Origin: [Eubacterium] eligens ATCC 27750
GTDB taxonomy: Bacteria; Bacillota; Clostridia; Lachnospirales; Lachnospiraceae
Direction: 5' to 3'
DNA: 64,000 bases
NCBI RefSeq assembly: GCF_000146185.1
Contig: NC_012778.1
Location: 937,001 to 1,001,000, forward strand
Translations under genes and position numbers: made by a program
Notes under the pieces: model-generated
Seen by the model: the letters and a program-made list of their open reading frames with translations, nothing else
Database searches by the model: none
Told to the model about the DNA's origin: nothing
Shown here: piece after piece, positions 16,499 through 27,544 of the stretch
Numbering within the stretch: the first letter of the stretch is position 1
Layout: each line of letters begins with the position of its first letter

Positions 16499-17290
16499 AT
16501 GTCAGGTATAATTATTGCTGCAGTTGTTGTAAGCTGCACTGGTCTTCTTCTCGGACTTTTCCTCGGAGTAATGGGTAAGAAGTTCTATGTTGAAGTAGAT
16601 CAGAAAGAGATAGATGTAAGAGCAGAGCTTCCTGGAAACAACTGTGGTGGTTGTGGATATGCAGGATGTGATGCACTTGCTAAGGCAATTGCCGCAGGAG
16701 AAGCTCCAGCTAACGCATGTCCAGTTGGTGGCGCACCGGTTGCAGCAAAGATTGGTGCAATCATGGGTGAGGAAGTTGGAGAATCAGTAAGAATGACAGC
16801 ATTTGTTAAATGTGCTGGTGACTGCGACAAAGCAAAAGAAAATTATGTGTACTCAGGTGCAATGGATTGTACAGCAATGAACGTCGTTCCTAACGGCGGT
16901 TCTAAGGCATGTACATATGGATGTATGGGATATGGTTCATGTGTTAAGGCATGTCCTTTTGATGCAATTCATATTGTTAATGGTATTGCTGTAGTAGATA
17001 AGGGCAAATGTAAAGCATGTGGTAAATGTGTTGCTGTATGTCCAAGACACCTTATTGAAATCATACCATACAAGAGTAACTATACAGTTAACTGTTCATC
17101 TAACGATAAGGGTAAAGATGTTATGTCAGCATGCTCTGTTGGATGTATTGGATGTATGTTATGTACAAAGCAGTGTGAGTTCGGTGCTATTACAGTAGAA
17201 AACAATATTGCACATATTGATTATTCAAAGTGTACAGGTTGTGGAAAGTGTGCTGAGAAGTGCCCTAAGAAGATAATACATCTTCATTGA
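16499..17290 (+). CDS. rnfB: Rnf complex iron-sulfur subunit RnfB
   Basis: Ferredoxin-docking subunit (263 residues). An N-terminal membrane anchor is followed by the Fe-S domain CGGCGYAGC...CPVGG near residues 48-75. The C-terminal half carries four further cysteine groups: CTYGCMGYGSCVKACP, CKACGKCVAVCP, CSVGCIGCMLCTKQC and CTGCGKCAEKCP. This multi-cluster form is typical of Firmicutes RnfB and longer than the proteobacterial one. It is the last gene of the operon. Confidence 0.97.
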   Translation: MSGIIIAAVVVSCTGLLLGLFLGVMGKKFYVEVDQKEIDVRAELPGNNCGGCGYAGCDALAKAIAAGEAPANACPVGGAPVAAKIGAIMGEEVGESVRMTAFVKCAGDCDKAKENYVYSGAMDCTAMNVVPNGGSKACTYGCMGYGSCVKACPFDAIHIVNGIAVVDKGKCKACGKCVAVCPRHLIEIIPYKSNYTVNCSSNDKGKDVMSACSVGCIGCMLCTKQCEFGAITVENNIAHIDYSKCTGCGKCAEKCPKKIIHLH

Positions 17291-17315
17291 TAATTTAATC
17301 ACAATAAGTTATAAT
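17287..17315 (+). promoter_or_regulatory. Putative promoter for the YfhO-family gene
   Basis: TTGATA, exactly 17 bases, TATAAT. The TTGATA overlaps the rnfB stop codon. The expected start site falls at the foot of the hairpin at 17318-17351. Confidence 0.55.
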
Positions 17316-17317
17316 AA

Positions 17318-17351
17318 GAAACTGCCGTAGGCTTATGCTTATGGCAGTTTC
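17318..17351 (+). terminator. Hairpin after rnfB, possible weak terminator
   Basis: A stem GAAACTGCC/GGCAGTTTC with imperfect extension toward the loop. No strong T run follows (CTAGTTTAAG). It may terminate rnf transcripts weakly or shape the 5' end of the next mRNA. Confidence 0.4.
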
Positions 17352-17379
17352 CTAGTTTAAGAAAAGAGAAGATACACCT

Positions 17380-20196
17380 ATGGCAGAGATGAAATCGAAG
17401 TTACAAGATTTTTATAAAAGACTTGATTCCAGAAAATCAACATATTTTCTGGCTTATTCAGTTATTTTTGCAATCCTTGCTATAGGTGTGTTTTCTTTTT
17501 ATTTTTTCACTGGAAAGACATTCATATGGGAGGTTGATGGCTGGGAACAGCATTATAAGTCACTCATATATTATTCACAGTATTTAAGGGATTTCTTTAA
17601 AAATATATTTATCAATCGTCAGTTTGTAATACCACAGTGGGATTTTGCAATAGGTGAGGGAAGTGATGTTATAGGAACATTTCACTATTATGTTATAGGC
17701 GACCCATTTACATTCTTCTGTTTCCTGTTTCCTGCAAAGTACATGTATATATTCTATGAAGCAATGATTCTTTTAAGAATATATCTGTCAGGTATAGCAT
17801 TTTCACTGCTGTGTTTTTATATAGGACATAAGAAAAGATATGTCCTTCCAGGAGCAGTAGCTTATGCATTCTGCTACTGGGCAATATATAATGCAGTAAG
17901 ACATCCGTTTTTTCTTAACCCGCTTCTGTATTATCCTCTGCTTGTATTAGGCGTTGAGAAGATAATCAGAGAGAAGAAAATGTGGCTCTTTACAATAACA
18001 GTAGCTGTTGCTGCAATGAGTAATTTTTATTTCTTCTACATGCTTGTGTTCACAACAATTATATATGTTATTGTAAGATTCATATTCTGTTATGGAAAGA
18101 ATGTAAAAATGTGGGGCAAAGGAATATTAAGACTTGCAGTTTCATCGGTTACAGGACTGTGTATGGCGGCAATAGTGTTTCTCCCTGTGCTTCACGTTTT
18201 CTTAAGTGACAGCAGATTTAATACACCTAATAAAATGGGACTGGTATATCCTTTTTCATACTATGCAAAGCTTCCGGGACTTTTTATCGTTGAGGGTGAT
18301 AACTTCTGGACATGCATGGGATTTGCAGTGCCGGTGTTACTTGCAGTGCTTTTAATGTTTAAGAGCAGACGTAAGTACACAATGCTTAAGACTTATTTTA
18401 TTATAAGTGCTGTGATGATATGTATACCGTTCTTCGGACAGGCAATGAACGGATTTTCATATATGTGTAACAGGTGGATATATTCATTTGCATTATTATG
18501 TGCATATATACTTGTGTGCATGATGCCGCGTCTTATAAAACTGGAAAGAAAAGAAATCCGCTTTATTGGAATTGCACTTACAATATATTTTGTGGTATGT
18601 ATGTGCGTAAAGTATTCAAGAAATGGCAAGCTTATAAGTGCAGTTGCAATCGGAGCAATATTGCTAATTGGACTTAGCATAAAGAATGTTAATGAATATA
18701 ACAGATGCATGATGGTGACAGTAGCGGTTATGGTGGCGGCATTAGCTAATGGCATATGGAAAAATGCTTCATTTGGGGAAAATTATGCGGCACAGTGCAT
18801 AAGCGTTAAAATGGCACAGGAAGATGTGTTTGGAAGCGAGAAGGAGCTTATAAGTAAAGATGCTGAAGATACAGATTTTATCAGATATTCAGGCTCGGGA
18901 CTTTCATACAATATGAATTGCATTACTGGAATATCGTCCTCTAATCTGTACTGGACACTTACTAATCCGTATGTATCGAAGTTCAGATATGATTGTGCAA
19001 TCAGACTTGATACGCTGCTTCCGCACAAATACACAGGTTATGATGACAGGTCGTCTCTTATAGCTTTATCATCTGCCTCAAAGTATCTGGTGAGTAAGAC
19101 CGGCGGACTTGTTCCATATGGATTTACTTATGAATCAGAAAATGATGATTATGTAATGTATAATAACGACAATGCACTTCCATTAGGCTTTACCTATGAC
19201 AAAGCTGTTAATAAGAGGGAATGGGAAGGCTTAAGTGCAGTAGATAAGCAGAAGGCTATGCTTCAGGCTGTTGTTATTGGCAGAAGTGGGAAAGATACCA
19301 GGGAGGCGCTTCCTAACAGGGTATCTGTTAAAGATTTAAGTTATGACAGCCAGATTAAAGATTATACAATGGATTATGATGCTAAAGAGGTACAGTGTAC
19401 TGACAATACATTTGCAGTAACTAAGGCAGGTGCCAGGGTAACATTTAACTTTACAGGCAGTGGTGCAGGCGAGACTTACTTTAATATTAATGGTCTTGAC
19501 TATGAAGGAGCGGCACAGTTCCAGCTGTATTTTGGAAAGAGGAAGTTTGATCCATTAGACTTATACTCTAAGGCAGACTGGAAAGAGCTTTCACATAATG
19601 AAAAGAAGAAGATATTTAAGAATTTCATATACTGGACACAGTCTACAAGCAGTGTTAAGCTTGGGATTACGACTGATACAGGAGTAACCAAGTCAATGAA
19701 TTACTTTACATCTGATTACAGCTATTATAGTAACCAGCATGATTTCAGTGTGAATATGGGTTATTCGGAAGAAAATGTGACATCAGTTACAGTGACTTTC
19801 CAGAAGATTGGTGTGTATTCTTATGATGATATACAGATTGTATGCCAGCCGATGGACAGTTACACTGACGAGATTAATGCACTTAAAGAAAATGTATTAA
19901 CAGATGTAGAGCTTGGAAATAATAAGGTTACAGGACAGATAACACTTGACCGTAATAAATATCTGTGTCTTACAATCCCTTATTCAAAGGGATGGAAGGT
20001 ATATGTAGACGGAGAAAGACAAAAGCTATATAATGCTAATGGCCAGTATATGGCTGTATATCTTACGAGTGGAACGCATAATGTAACACTTAAGTATTCT
20101 ACGCCGCTTCTTAAAGAGGGAGCGCTTATGTCACTTGCAGGTGTGGCCATCTTTGCCATGCAGCTTGTAATTAATAATAGAAAGAAGAGGAAATAA
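17380..20196 (+). CDS. YfhO family membrane protein
   Basis: A 938-residue membrane protein. The N-terminal 460 residues contain about a dozen hydrophobic helices; the C-terminal half is mainly extracytoplasmic, with a final helix ([16 protein letters not shown]) and a KKRK end. The family motifs include the acidic loop [12 protein letters not shown] after the first helix, and the layout is that of GT-C type glycosyltransferases. YfhO proteins in Bacillus and Listeria help glycosylate teichoic acids. The substrate here cannot be told. The upstream ribosome site is weak (AAGAGAAG). It is followed after 2 bases by the DUF815 gene. Confidence 0.88.
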   Translation: MAEMKSKLQDFYKRLDSRKSTYFLAYSVIFAILAIGVFSFYFFTGKTFIWEVDGWEQHYKSLIYYSQYLRDFFKNIFINRQFVIPQWDFAIGEGSDVIGTFHYYVIGDPFTFFCFLFPAKYMYIFYEAMILLRIYLSGIAFSLLCFYIGHKKRYVLPGAVAYAFCYWAIYNAVRHPFFLNPLLYYPLLVLGVEKIIREKKMWLFTITVAVAAMSNFYFFYMLVFTTIIYVIVRFIFCYGKNVKMWGKGILRLAVSSVTGLCMAAIVFLPVLHVFLSDSRFNTPNKMGLVYPFSYYAKLPGLFIVEGDNFWTCMGFAVPVLLAVLLMFKSRRKYTMLKTYFIISAVMICIPFFGQAMNGFSYMCNRWIYSFALLCAYILVCMMPRLIKLERKEIRFIGIALTIYFVVCMCVKYSRNGKLISAVAIGAILLIGLSIKNVNEYNRCMMVTVAVMVAALANGIWKNASFGENYAAQCISVKMAQEDVFGSEKELISKDAEDTDFIRYSGSGLSYNMNCITGISSSNLYWTLTNPYVSKFRYDCAIRLDTLLPHKYTGYDDRSSLIALSSASKYLVSKTGGLVPYGFTYESENDDYVMYNNDNALPLGFTYDKAVNKREWEGLSAVDKQKAMLQAVVIGRSGKDTREALPNRVSVKDLSYDSQIKDYTMDYDAKEVQCTDNTFAVTKAGARVTFNFTGSGAGETYFNINGLDYEGAAQFQLYFGKRKFDPLDLYSKADWKELSHNEKKKIFKNFIYWTQSTSSVKLGITTDTGVTKSMNYFTSDYSYYSNQHDFSVNMGYSEENVTSVTVTFQKIGVYSYDDIQIVCQPMDSYTDEINALKENVLTDVELGNNKVTGQITLDRNKYLCLTIPYSKGWKVYVDGERQKLYNANGQYMAVYLTSGTHNVTLKYSTPLLKEGALMSLAGVAIFAMQLVINNRKKRK

Positions 20197-20198
20197 TA

Positions 20199-21500
20199 AT
20201 GTACAGAGAAGTTGCGAAGCTTATTATATATGGTAATCATGAGGACACTATTCTTATGAAAATGTCCGATATTTTCAAAAAATTTGACAGGGATGAGGAG
20301 ACTCCTGACAAGCTTATAAGCGATATATATGAGCAGATTAAGAGAATATTGGAGGTTGCCACAGATTATGGCTTTGATAAGAATTTATGGCATAATTATC
20401 TTACATTCTATCTTATAACTAACGAGAATCCATTCAGCCTTACATGTGAAAAGGTAGGTGCTAATGATGGAAGCGTTAATGAATTTGCTAAGAACGACTT
20501 CAAGGTGTTTATGAATCTGTTTAATTATGATTTCAGACCTATTGAGGCTGCACTTGGAATTAACTGTTTTTCACTTATATCTGATTACAAGGCAATTGTT
20601 AAGAAAGAGCTTATGTACAATAAGAATGTAAGTGAGAAGGTACAGGCTTTAAGCCTTAAGCTTGAGACAGCAAAGGATGAGAATGAGTTCTTTAATTATG
20701 TTACTGATTTCTATAAAGCATATGGTGTAGGAATGTTCGGACTTAATAAGGCATTCAGGGTAATAGGTGGTGATAATGGCGTTACATTTACACCAATTAA
20801 CAATATGGATAAGGTTATGTTAGATGACCTTATAGGTTATGAAATCCAGAAGAAGAAGCTTGTGGAGAATACAGAAGCCTTTGTTCAGGGAAGAAAAGCC
20901 AATAATGCACTTCTTTTCGGTGATAGCGGAACAGGTAAGTCAACTTCTATCAAGGCTATTGTCAATGAATATTATGACCAGGGTCTTAGAATGATAGAGA
21001 TATACAAACATCAGTTCAAGGATTTATCTAATGTTATAGCAAGCATTAAGAACAGAAATTACAAGTTTATAATATATATGGATGATTTATCTTTTGAGGA
21101 ATTCGAGATTGAATACAAGTTCTTAAAGGCTGTAATTGAAGGCGGTGTTGAGACTAAGCCTGATAATATTCTTATCTATGCAACATCTAACAGAAGACAT
21201 CTTATCAAAGAAACATGGAATGACAGAAATGATTTAGAGAGCAATAACGGTCTTCACAGATCTGATACTATTGAAGAGAAGCTTTCATTAGTGAACAGAT
21301 TTGGATGCCAGATAAGCTACTCTAAGCCATCACAGAAAGAATTCTTTGATATTGTTATTGGCCTTGCAAGGAAGAACAATGTTAAGATGACAGATGAAGA
21401 GCTTATGGCAGAGGCTAACAAGTGGGAACTTTCACATGGTGGAATATCAGGAAGAACAGCACAGCAGTTTATCAATTACTGTCTTGGGGGTAGAGAATGA
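20199..21500 (+). CDS. DUF815-family AAA ATPase
   Basis: A 433-residue ATPase. The Walker A motif [15 protein letters not shown] lies near residue 245 and the Walker [16 protein letters not shown] near 290, with a sensor-like [13 protein letters not shown] near 325, the pattern of DUF815. Residues 1-200 form a helical N-terminal domain without a known motif. Function is not established for the family. The last 4 bases overlap ruvA, so it is translationally coupled to the Holliday-junction genes, which may point to a DNA-related role. Confidence 0.88.
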   Translation: MYREVAKLIIYGNHEDTILMKMSDIFKKFDRDEETPDKLISDIYEQIKRILEVATDYGFDKNLWHNYLTFYLITNENPFSLTCEKVGANDGSVNEFAKNDFKVFMNLFNYDFRPIEAALGINCFSLISDYKAIVKKELMYNKNVSEKVQALSLKLETAKDENEFFNYVTDFYKAYGVGMFGLNKAFRVIGGDNGVTFTPINNMDKVMLDDLIGYEIQKKKLVENTEAFVQGRKANNALLFGDSGTGKSTSIKAIVNEYYDQGLRMIEIYKHQFKDLSNVIASIKNRNYKFIIYMDDLSFEEFEIEYKFLKAVIEGGVETKPDNILIYATSNRRHLIKETWNDRNDLESNNGLHRSDTIEEKLSLVNRFGCQISYSKPSQKEFFDIVIGLARKNNVKMTDEELMAEANKWELSHGGISGRTAQQFINYCLGGRE

Positions 21501-22120
21501 TTTCATACATTAAAGGTGAGCTGGCCGAAATCCTGCCAGATGTAATCGTTGTGGAAGCCAATGGAATCGGATATAATATATATGTTCCGGGTTCAGTTCC
21601 TGGTGAGCTTCCATCAGTTGGCAGTGAGGTTAAGATATATACATATATGAATGTCAAGGAAGATGAATGCAGTCTGTTCGGATTCCTTACAAGAGATGAT
21701 TTAAGCATGTTTAAAATGCTTATCTGCGTCAATGGTATTGGCCCTAAGGCAGCGCTTGGTGCATTATCTAATATCACAGCAGATGATTTAAGATTTGCAG
21801 TTCTTGCTGATGATGTGGCAGCAATCAAGGCACTTCCTGGTATCGGACCTAAAACAGCACAGAAGATTATAATTGAGCTTAAAGATAAGTTAAAGCTTGA
21901 TGAAGTATTTGAATCAGCACTTTCTAAGAATAAAAAGGCAGACAATAACAGTAATGTAAGTAATGTCATGATGATAAGAAATGACGCTGTTGAGGCACTT
22001 GTATCACTTGGATATTCAAGCAAAGATGCACTTGTTGCTGTCAAGGAAGTGGAAGATATAGAGAATAAGGATTCTGAGACGGTTCTTAAGGAAGCGTTAA
22101 AGAAGCTGGTTAAATTCTAG
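21497..22120 (+). CDS. ruvA: Holliday junction branch migration protein RuvA
   Basis: A 207-residue protein that binds four-way DNA junctions and loads RuvB. The N-terminal OB domain ([15 protein letters not shown]), two helix-hairpin-helix motifs ([15 protein letters not shown] and [20 protein letters not shown]) and the C-terminal RuvB-binding domain ([18 protein letters not shown]) appear in order. It overlaps the preceding gene by ATGA. Confidence 0.97.
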   Translation: MISYIKGELAEILPDVIVVEANGIGYNIYVPGSVPGELPSVGSEVKIYTYMNVKEDECSLFGFLTRDDLSMFKMLICVNGIGPKAALGALSNITADDLRFAVLADDVAAIKALPGIGPKTAQKIIIELKDKLKLDEVFESALSKNKKADNNSNVSNVMMIRNDAVEALVSLGYSSKDALVAVKEVEDIENKDSETVLKEALKKLVKF

Positions 22121-22152
22121 AACAGAATAGTATTTAAGAAATGAGGGGCTAT

Positions 22153-23154
22153 ATGGAAAAGAGGATTATATCAACACAGATAACTGAAGAAGATTATGGT
22201 ATTGAGAATTCCTTAAGACCATTATCTCTCGATGACTATGTTGGACAGAATAAGGTTAAGAGTAATCTTAAAGTATATATTGAGGCAGCAAAGGAAAGAG
22301 GAGAGGCACTTGACCATGTACTTTTCTATGGACCTCCGGGACTTGGAAAGACAACTCTGGCAGGAATTATTGCTAATGAAATGGGGGTTAATATCAAGGT
22401 TACATCCGGTCCTGCAATCGAGAAGCCGGGAGATATGGCAGCTATACTTAACAACTTAAGTGAGGGTGATATTCTATTTGTTGATGAGATTCACAGACTT
22501 AACAGACAGGTAGAAGAAGTGCTGTATCCTGCAATGGAGGACTATAAGATTGATATTATGATCGGAAAGGGTGCAACAGCAAGGTCTATAAGACTTGAAC
22601 TGCCACAGTTCACTCTGATAGGGGCAACAACAAGAGCGGGACTTTTATCAGCACCCTTAAGAGACAGATTCGGTGTTGTAAGCCATATGGAATTCTATAC
22701 AGTTCCGGAGCTTGAGAAAATCATTATCCGTTCAGCCAATGTGCTTAATGTTGATATTGACTCAGACGGAGCACATGAGCTTGCAAGAAGGTCAAGGGGA
22801 ACACCGAGACTTGCCAACAGACTTTTAAAGAGAGTGCGAGATTTTGCACAGGTTAAATATAACGGACATATCAATAAGGATGTTGCTGATTATGCACTTA
22901 ATCTGTTAGATGTTGACAGAGATGGATTGGACCGTAACGATCGTGTTATACTTACTACAATAGTTGATAAGTTTGATGGCGGACCTGTCGGTATTGAGAC
23001 ACTGGCAGCTTCAATAGGCGAGGATTCAGGAACTCTTGAAGATGTTTATGAGCCATATCTTATACAGAACGGGTATATTAACAGAACTCCAAGAGGAAGA
23101 GTTGCAACTAAAGCAGCTTATGATAATCTTGGCAGGCCATTTAAACAAAAATAA
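22153..23154 (+). CDS. ruvB: Holliday junction DNA helicase RuvB
   Basis: The hexameric AAA+ motor for branch migration (333 residues). Walker [14 protein letters not shown], Walker [12 protein letters not shown], the sensor [18 protein letters not shown] and the C-terminal winged helix ([17 protein letters not shown]) are all present. I prefer ATG 22153, which follows GAGGGG; an in-frame ATG at 22141 would add four residues but has no ribosome site. Confidence 0.97.
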   Translation: MEKRIISTQITEEDYGIENSLRPLSLDDYVGQNKVKSNLKVYIEAAKERGEALDHVLFYGPPGLGKTTLAGIIANEMGVNIKVTSGPAIEKPGDMAAILNNLSEGDILFVDEIHRLNRQVEEVLYPAMEDYKIDIMIGKGATARSIRLELPQFTLIGATTRAGLLSAPLRDRFGVVSHMEFYTVPELEKIIIRSANVLNVDIDSDGAHELARRSRGTPRLANRLLKRVRDFAQVKYNGHINKDVADYALNLLDVDRDGLDRNDRVILTTIVDKFDGGPVGIETLAASIGEDSGTLEDVYEPYLIQNGYINRTPRGRVATKAAYDNLGRPFKQK

Positions 23155-23186
23155 CATAAAATATTCTAAAGAATGCGTTTTATGAG

Positions 23187-23215
23187 TTGAATAGTAAGTG
23201 TATTTATTATATACT
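23187..23215 (+). promoter_or_regulatory. Putative promoter for zapA
   Basis: TTGAAT, 17 bases, TATACT, ending 35 bases before the zapA start. Confidence 0.6.
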
Positions 23216-23250
23216 TAATATGTTTATTTCTACATATATGGAGGGGACTT

Positions 23251-23658
23251 ATGTCATCAAAGAATACAGCAGAAGTAATTCTTGGAGGTAAGGTAATCAA
23301 GCTTGGTGGATATGAAAGCGAGGAGTATCTTCAGAGAGTTGCATCATACATTAATAACAAGATAACTGAATTTAATAAAGAAGAGAGTTACAGACGAATG
23401 TCAGCAGAGCTCAGAACTGATATGATGTATCTTAATATTGCAGATGATTACTTCAAGGCTAAGAAGATGGCAGACAGTCTTTCATTAGATATTGAGAACA
23501 AGGATAAGGAAATATACGACCTTAAGCATGAGCTTATTGCAGCACAGATTAAGGCAGAAAGTTCAGCAAAAGAGATTAAGGAATTAAAGAGTGAGATTAA
23601 CAAGTATCAGAAGAATATTGTCAAGTTAGAGACAGAACTGAATGATTCTAAGAAGTGA
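23251..23658 (+). CDS. zapA: Cell division protein ZapA
   Basis: A 135-residue FtsZ-ring stabiliser. Residues 5-80 match the ZapA domain (AEVILGGKVIKLGGYESEEYLQRVA and MMYLNIADDY), and residues 80-135 form a charged coiled coil used for dimerisation. GGAGGGG precedes the ATG. The gene has its own promoter between ruvB and the U32 gene. Confidence 0.88.
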   Translation: MSSKNTAEVILGGKVIKLGGYESEEYLQRVASYINNKITEFNKEESYRRMSAELRTDMMYLNIADDYFKAKKMADSLSLDIENKDKEIYDLKHELIAAQIKAESSAKEIKELKSEINKYQKNIVKLETELNDSKK

Positions 23659-23690
23659 TTTACATAAGATTATCTGATATTAATAATAAA

Positions 23691-23718
23691 GGCTGTTGCA
23701 AATGCATTTGCAGCAGCC
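23691..23718 (+). terminator. Palindromic hairpin between zapA and the U32 gene
   Basis: An almost perfect 28-base palindrome (GGCTG..CAGCC ends, one G-U pair) followed by ATTTAATTTA rather than a clean T run. It may be a partial terminator or attenuator. Confidence 0.4.
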
Positions 23719-23743
23719 ATTTAATTTAAAGGCGGTTACAACT

Positions 23744-26137
23744 ATGAATGTTGATAAGAGAAAAACACAGGTGGAAGTTTTAGCACCAGCAGGTTCACTT
23801 GATATTATGAAAGCTGTTGTGGCGGCAGGGGCAGATGCCATATACCTGGGAGGCAATATGTTTGGAGCAAGGGCATTTGCCAATAATTTTAATGATGAAG
23901 AGCTTATCTGTGCTATTGAATATGCACATTTATTCGGTAGAAAGGTTTATCTGACAGTTAATACTCTTCTTAAGTCAAGAGAGATAGAGAACAGTCTTAT
24001 AGAATATCTTATACCGTTCTATGAGGCAGGTCTTGATGCAGTGATTGTACAGGATATGGGTGTGTTTAACCTTATAAGAAAACATTTTCCTGATATGGAT
24101 ATACATGCAAGCACACAGATGACACAGACCGGAGTGTATGGCAGCAGGCTTTTAAAGGAACTTGGTGCAACAAGAATAGTCACTTCAAGAGAGATGAATC
24201 TGCAGGAAATAAAGCAGCTTCATGAGAGATTAGATGTGGAGATAGAAAGCTTTGTGCATGGAGCATTATGTTACTGTTATTCGGGACAATGCCTGCTTTC
24301 AAGCTTTAACGGAGGAAGAAGCGGTAACAGGGGAAGGTGTGCCCAGCCGTGCAGGATGCCTTATGATGTGTATGATAACGGCGAAAAGATTAATAACAGA
24401 AACAACAGTTACGCATTAAGTCCTAAGGATATGTGTGCATTACAGATACTTCCGGATGTTATTGAAAGTGGTGTATATTCACTTAAGATAGAAGGACGTA
24501 TGAAGAATGTAACATATGCGGCTATGGTAACACATATTTACCGCAAATATGTTGATATGTATCTTGAAAAGGGGCGAAAAGGCTTCAGGGTAGATAAGCA
24601 GGATATTGATGACCTTTCAGATATATATAACAGAGGTGCATTTACATCAGGCTATTATGACAGTGTCAAGGGAAAGAAGATGATGTCACTTGGACGTCCA
24701 AACCATATGGGAACGGAGTGCCTTAAGGTAGTATCTAACAAGGCAGGAAGAATTACATTTAAAGCATTAAAGAATGTAAACAAAGGTGATGTCTTTGAGA
24801 TTGATAAGGAACATTCCTTTGAGAGCGGTGCTGATGTGGCAGCAGGACAGACATTCGTTGTCAATCTTCCTAAGAAATACCCGCTGTATGAGGGAAGAAT
24901 TGTCAACAGAATGAATAATGCTAAGATTAAGGCATATGTAGCAGATAATTATGTCGGAACAACACCTAAGCTTCATGTAGATATGAAGCTTATTGTAAGA
25001 AAGAATGAAAATATTTCACTTACAGTAATGTATGATGGAATTGAAAAGACATGTACAGGAGAGATAGTTACCGAAGCACAGAATCGTCCGGCCTCAGAGG
25101 AGGAGCTTGTTAAGAATCTTAAAAAAACCGGTGATACATGTTTTGTGGTGGAAGATGCAGAAGTGCAGCTTGATGATGGTATGTTTGTGCCTGTCGGCTG
25201 GATTAAGGAATTAAGAAGAAATGTACTTGAACAGCTTGAAACACATTTAAAACACGGTCTTGTTAGAACTTATAATAAGCCTGAATGTGCAGAGACTGAC
25301 GACAAGAAAGAAGCTGATGATAATAATTATCAGGTAAGAAAAGCTGCATACCTTCATGATATAAAGCAGGTAAAGGAAGCAGCATCTGTTTCAGGTGTTG
25401 AAAGCATTTATCTTGATTATAAGATGTTTTATATGAATGATGAGAATTCATTAAAAGAGGCTGTAAAGCACTGTCAGTCACATGAAATATATGTATATAT
25501 GTTCCTTCCACATATTCTTAAGGCAGAAAAATATGATAAGTTTAAGTGCTTGTGTGAGAAGGCTTCTGACTGTGGCATAGACAGGTTTGTATGCCGTAAT
25601 ATTGAGCAGATTGGTTTTCTTGGAAGTGACAATTGGAAGAAATTATCTGACAAGGTGCATATTATTACAGACAGCAGCATATATATATTTAATACATTTG
25701 CAAAAGATGAATTAAGAAGGCTGTGCAGTAATGCCGGGGTTATTCTTGACAGAATGACACTGCCACTTGAACTTACAGATAAGGAGATGAAGCCTGTAAT
25801 TGGAAGTGACACGGAACTTGTTGTATATGGGGATGTGCCTCTTATGGTATCTGAACAGTGTGTGAGAAGAACTTACGGAAGATGTGACGGAAGCTGGGGC
25901 AGCATTAATATTACTGGACCAAAGGGCAGCAGTTATACAGTGGAAAGCATGTGTGAATTCTGCTATTCTGTAATGAATGGAGAAAAACTCAATCTTACAA
26001 AAGAAAATCCCGAAGAATCCATGAATTGTGTGATTCGTTATGAATTTGACGAAAGAGCAGCAGATGATATACAATTAGTTATGACTGATGGAGTGTGTGG
26101 TGGTACTACAGGGCATTTTCATCAGGCAATCGACTAA
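23744..26137 (+). CDS. U32 family peptidase / RlhA-type protein
   Basis: A 797-residue protein. The N-terminal 330 residues are a U32 domain (VEVLAPAGSLDIMKAVVAAG start; signature FVHGALCYCYSGQCLLSSF; then CAQPCRMPY with further conserved cysteines), followed by a DUF3656-like C-terminal region. Relatives include RlhA, which hydroxylates 23S rRNA, and collagenase-like proteins; current work treats many U32 proteins as RNA hydroxylases rather than proteases. Cysteines near 195-225 and near the C-terminus (CEFCYSV) could hold an iron-sulfur cluster. The start ATG 23744 follows AAAGGCGG. Confidence 0.88.
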   Translation: MNVDKRKTQVEVLAPAGSLDIMKAVVAAGADAIYLGGNMFGARAFANNFNDEELICAIEYAHLFGRKVYLTVNTLLKSREIENSLIEYLIPFYEAGLDAVIVQDMGVFNLIRKHFPDMDIHASTQMTQTGVYGSRLLKELGATRIVTSREMNLQEIKQLHERLDVEIESFVHGALCYCYSGQCLLSSFNGGRSGNRGRCAQPCRMPYDVYDNGEKINNRNNSYALSPKDMCALQILPDVIESGVYSLKIEGRMKNVTYAAMVTHIYRKYVDMYLEKGRKGFRVDKQDIDDLSDIYNRGAFTSGYYDSVKGKKMMSLGRPNHMGTECLKVVSNKAGRITFKALKNVNKGDVFEIDKEHSFESGADVAAGQTFVVNLPKKYPLYEGRIVNRMNNAKIKAYVADNYVGTTPKLHVDMKLIVRKNENISLTVMYDGIEKTCTGEIVTEAQNRPASEEELVKNLKKTGDTCFVVEDAEVQLDDGMFVPVGWIKELRRNVLEQLETHLKHGLVRTYNKPECAETDDKKEADDNNYQVRKAAYLHDIKQVKEAASVSGVESIYLDYKMFYMNDENSLKEAVKHCQSHEIYVYMFLPHILKAEKYDKFKCLCEKASDCGIDRFVCRNIEQIGFLGSDNWKKLSDKVHIITDSSIYIFNTFAKDELRRLCSNAGVILDRMTLPLELTDKEMKPVIGSDTELVVYGDVPLMVSEQCVRRTYGRCDGSWGSINITGPKGSSYTVESMCEFCYSVMNGEKLNLTKENPEESMNCVIRYEFDERAADDIQLVMTDGVCGGTTGHFHQAID

Positions 26138-26167
26138 GATTAAGTGACTTGAATAAAGGAGATTGCT

Positions 26168-27544
26168 ATGCAGTCAGTTTTTATTGAACTTACAAAATAC
26201 ATATTTGCGTTTCTGATGGCGTTTTATGTTCTTTCTGCTTACAGAGGAGCAATAATCCATAAGGAAGAAAAGAGAAAAGGAATATATGTCCAGCAGTATA
26301 TTATAATATTTGCGATACATTTTCTTGGATATTATGTATTGTATATAATGAAGCAGGATGTGAAGTATATAGGTTTTTATTTTGTGCAGCTTATATATCT
26401 TATAATATTCATAGCATTTTATTATATATTGTATCCAAAGGCTTCAAGGCTTCTTGTCAATAATATGTGCATGCTCATGGCGGTAGGCTTTATCATGATT
26501 GCAAGGCTTAATTTTGACAAATGTGTAAAACAGTTCGTAATTGCTGTGCTTGGAACGGTAATAATGTTTATGGTTCCATGGCTTTTAAAGACAGTTAAAA
26601 GCTTTAGAAATTTTGGATGGATATATTGTATCACAGGGCTTGTGCTTTTATGTGCTGTTTTGTTAGGAAGCAAGGTATATGGTGCAAATCTTACTTTAAG
26701 TATTGGCGCGTTTTCTGTACAGCCGGCAGAGTTTGTTAAGATTTTGTATGTTATGTTTGTTGCTTCGATGTTTAATAAGTCAACGACATTTAAACAGACA
26801 TGTATTGTTACAGCGTTTGCAGCACTTCATGTTATTATTCTTGTGCTTTCAACTGACCTTGGTGCTGCACTTATATTCTTTGTGGTGTATATTGCAATGC
26901 TTTATATAGCAACAAGAAAACTGGTCTATGCCGGGGCAGGACTGATTGCCGGAGCAGGTGCATCTGTTATTGCATATAAGCTTTTTGCACATGTGAGAGC
27001 GAGAGTTATTGTATGGCGTAATCCGTGGGAATATATTGATACAAGCGGATATCAGATATGTCAGTCTCTTTTTGCAATAGGAATGGGGTCATGGTTTGGT
27101 TATGGACTGTGTCAGGGTATGCCTGATAAGATACCTGTGGCAGAGAAAGATTTTATGTTTTCTGCTATATCTGAAGAATTTGGACTTATATTTTCGATAG
27201 CCCTATTCCTGGTGTGTCTTAATAATCTTATTCTTATGATGAATATAGCTTCAAGATGTAAGACTCTTTTTTATCGTCTTGTGGCAGTAGGACTTGGTGT
27301 TACATATGGGGTTCAGGTGTTCTTAACTGTCGGAGGTGCGATTAAGTTCATACCAATGACAGGCGTTACACTTCCTTTTGTAAGTTACGGAGGAAGCTCA
27401 ATATTAAGCTCACTGATAATGTTTGCATTAATAAATGGAATGTATACTATGAGACAGGATGAAGGTGACAGGAAAGATGGCAGAAAACAAAAAGCAGGTC
27501 AGACAAAGAAAAAACAAAAATGCACAGAACGATATAGTAGATAA
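26168..27544 (+). CDS. FtsW/RodA/SpoVE family peptidoglycan polymerase
   Basis: A SEDS glycosyltransferase of 458 residues with about ten membrane helices. Family motifs include FSVQPAEFVKILYVMFVAS, LSTDLGAALIFFVVYIAML, and the C-terminal FIPMTGVTLPFVSYGGSSIL. The basic C-terminal tail (about 35 residues of Lys/Arg/Gln) is encoded over the start of the downstream transpeptidase gene. Pairing with a class B-type transpeptidase is the usual arrangement for elongation or division synthases; the sequence does not decide between RodA and FtsW. Confidence 0.93.
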   Translation: MQSVFIELTKYIFAFLMAFYVLSAYRGAIIHKEEKRKGIYVQQYIIIFAIHFLGYYVLYIMKQDVKYIGFYFVQLIYLIIFIAFYYILYPKASRLLVNNMCMLMAVGFIMIARLNFDKCVKQFVIAVLGTVIMFMVPWLLKTVKSFRNFGWIYCITGLVLLCAVLLGSKVYGANLTLSIGAFSVQPAEFVKILYVMFVASMFNKSTTFKQTCIVTAFAALHVIILVLSTDLGAALIFFVVYIAMLYIATRKLVYAGAGLIAGAGASVIAYKLFAHVRARVIVWRNPWEYIDTSGYQICQSLFAIGMGSWFGYGLCQGMPDKIPVAEKDFMFSAISEEFGLIFSIALFLVCLNNLILMMNIASRCKTLFYRLVAVGLGVTYGVQVFLTVGGAIKFIPMTGVTLPFVSYGGSSILSSLIMFALINGMYTMRQDEGDRKDGRKQKAGQTKKKQKCTERYSR

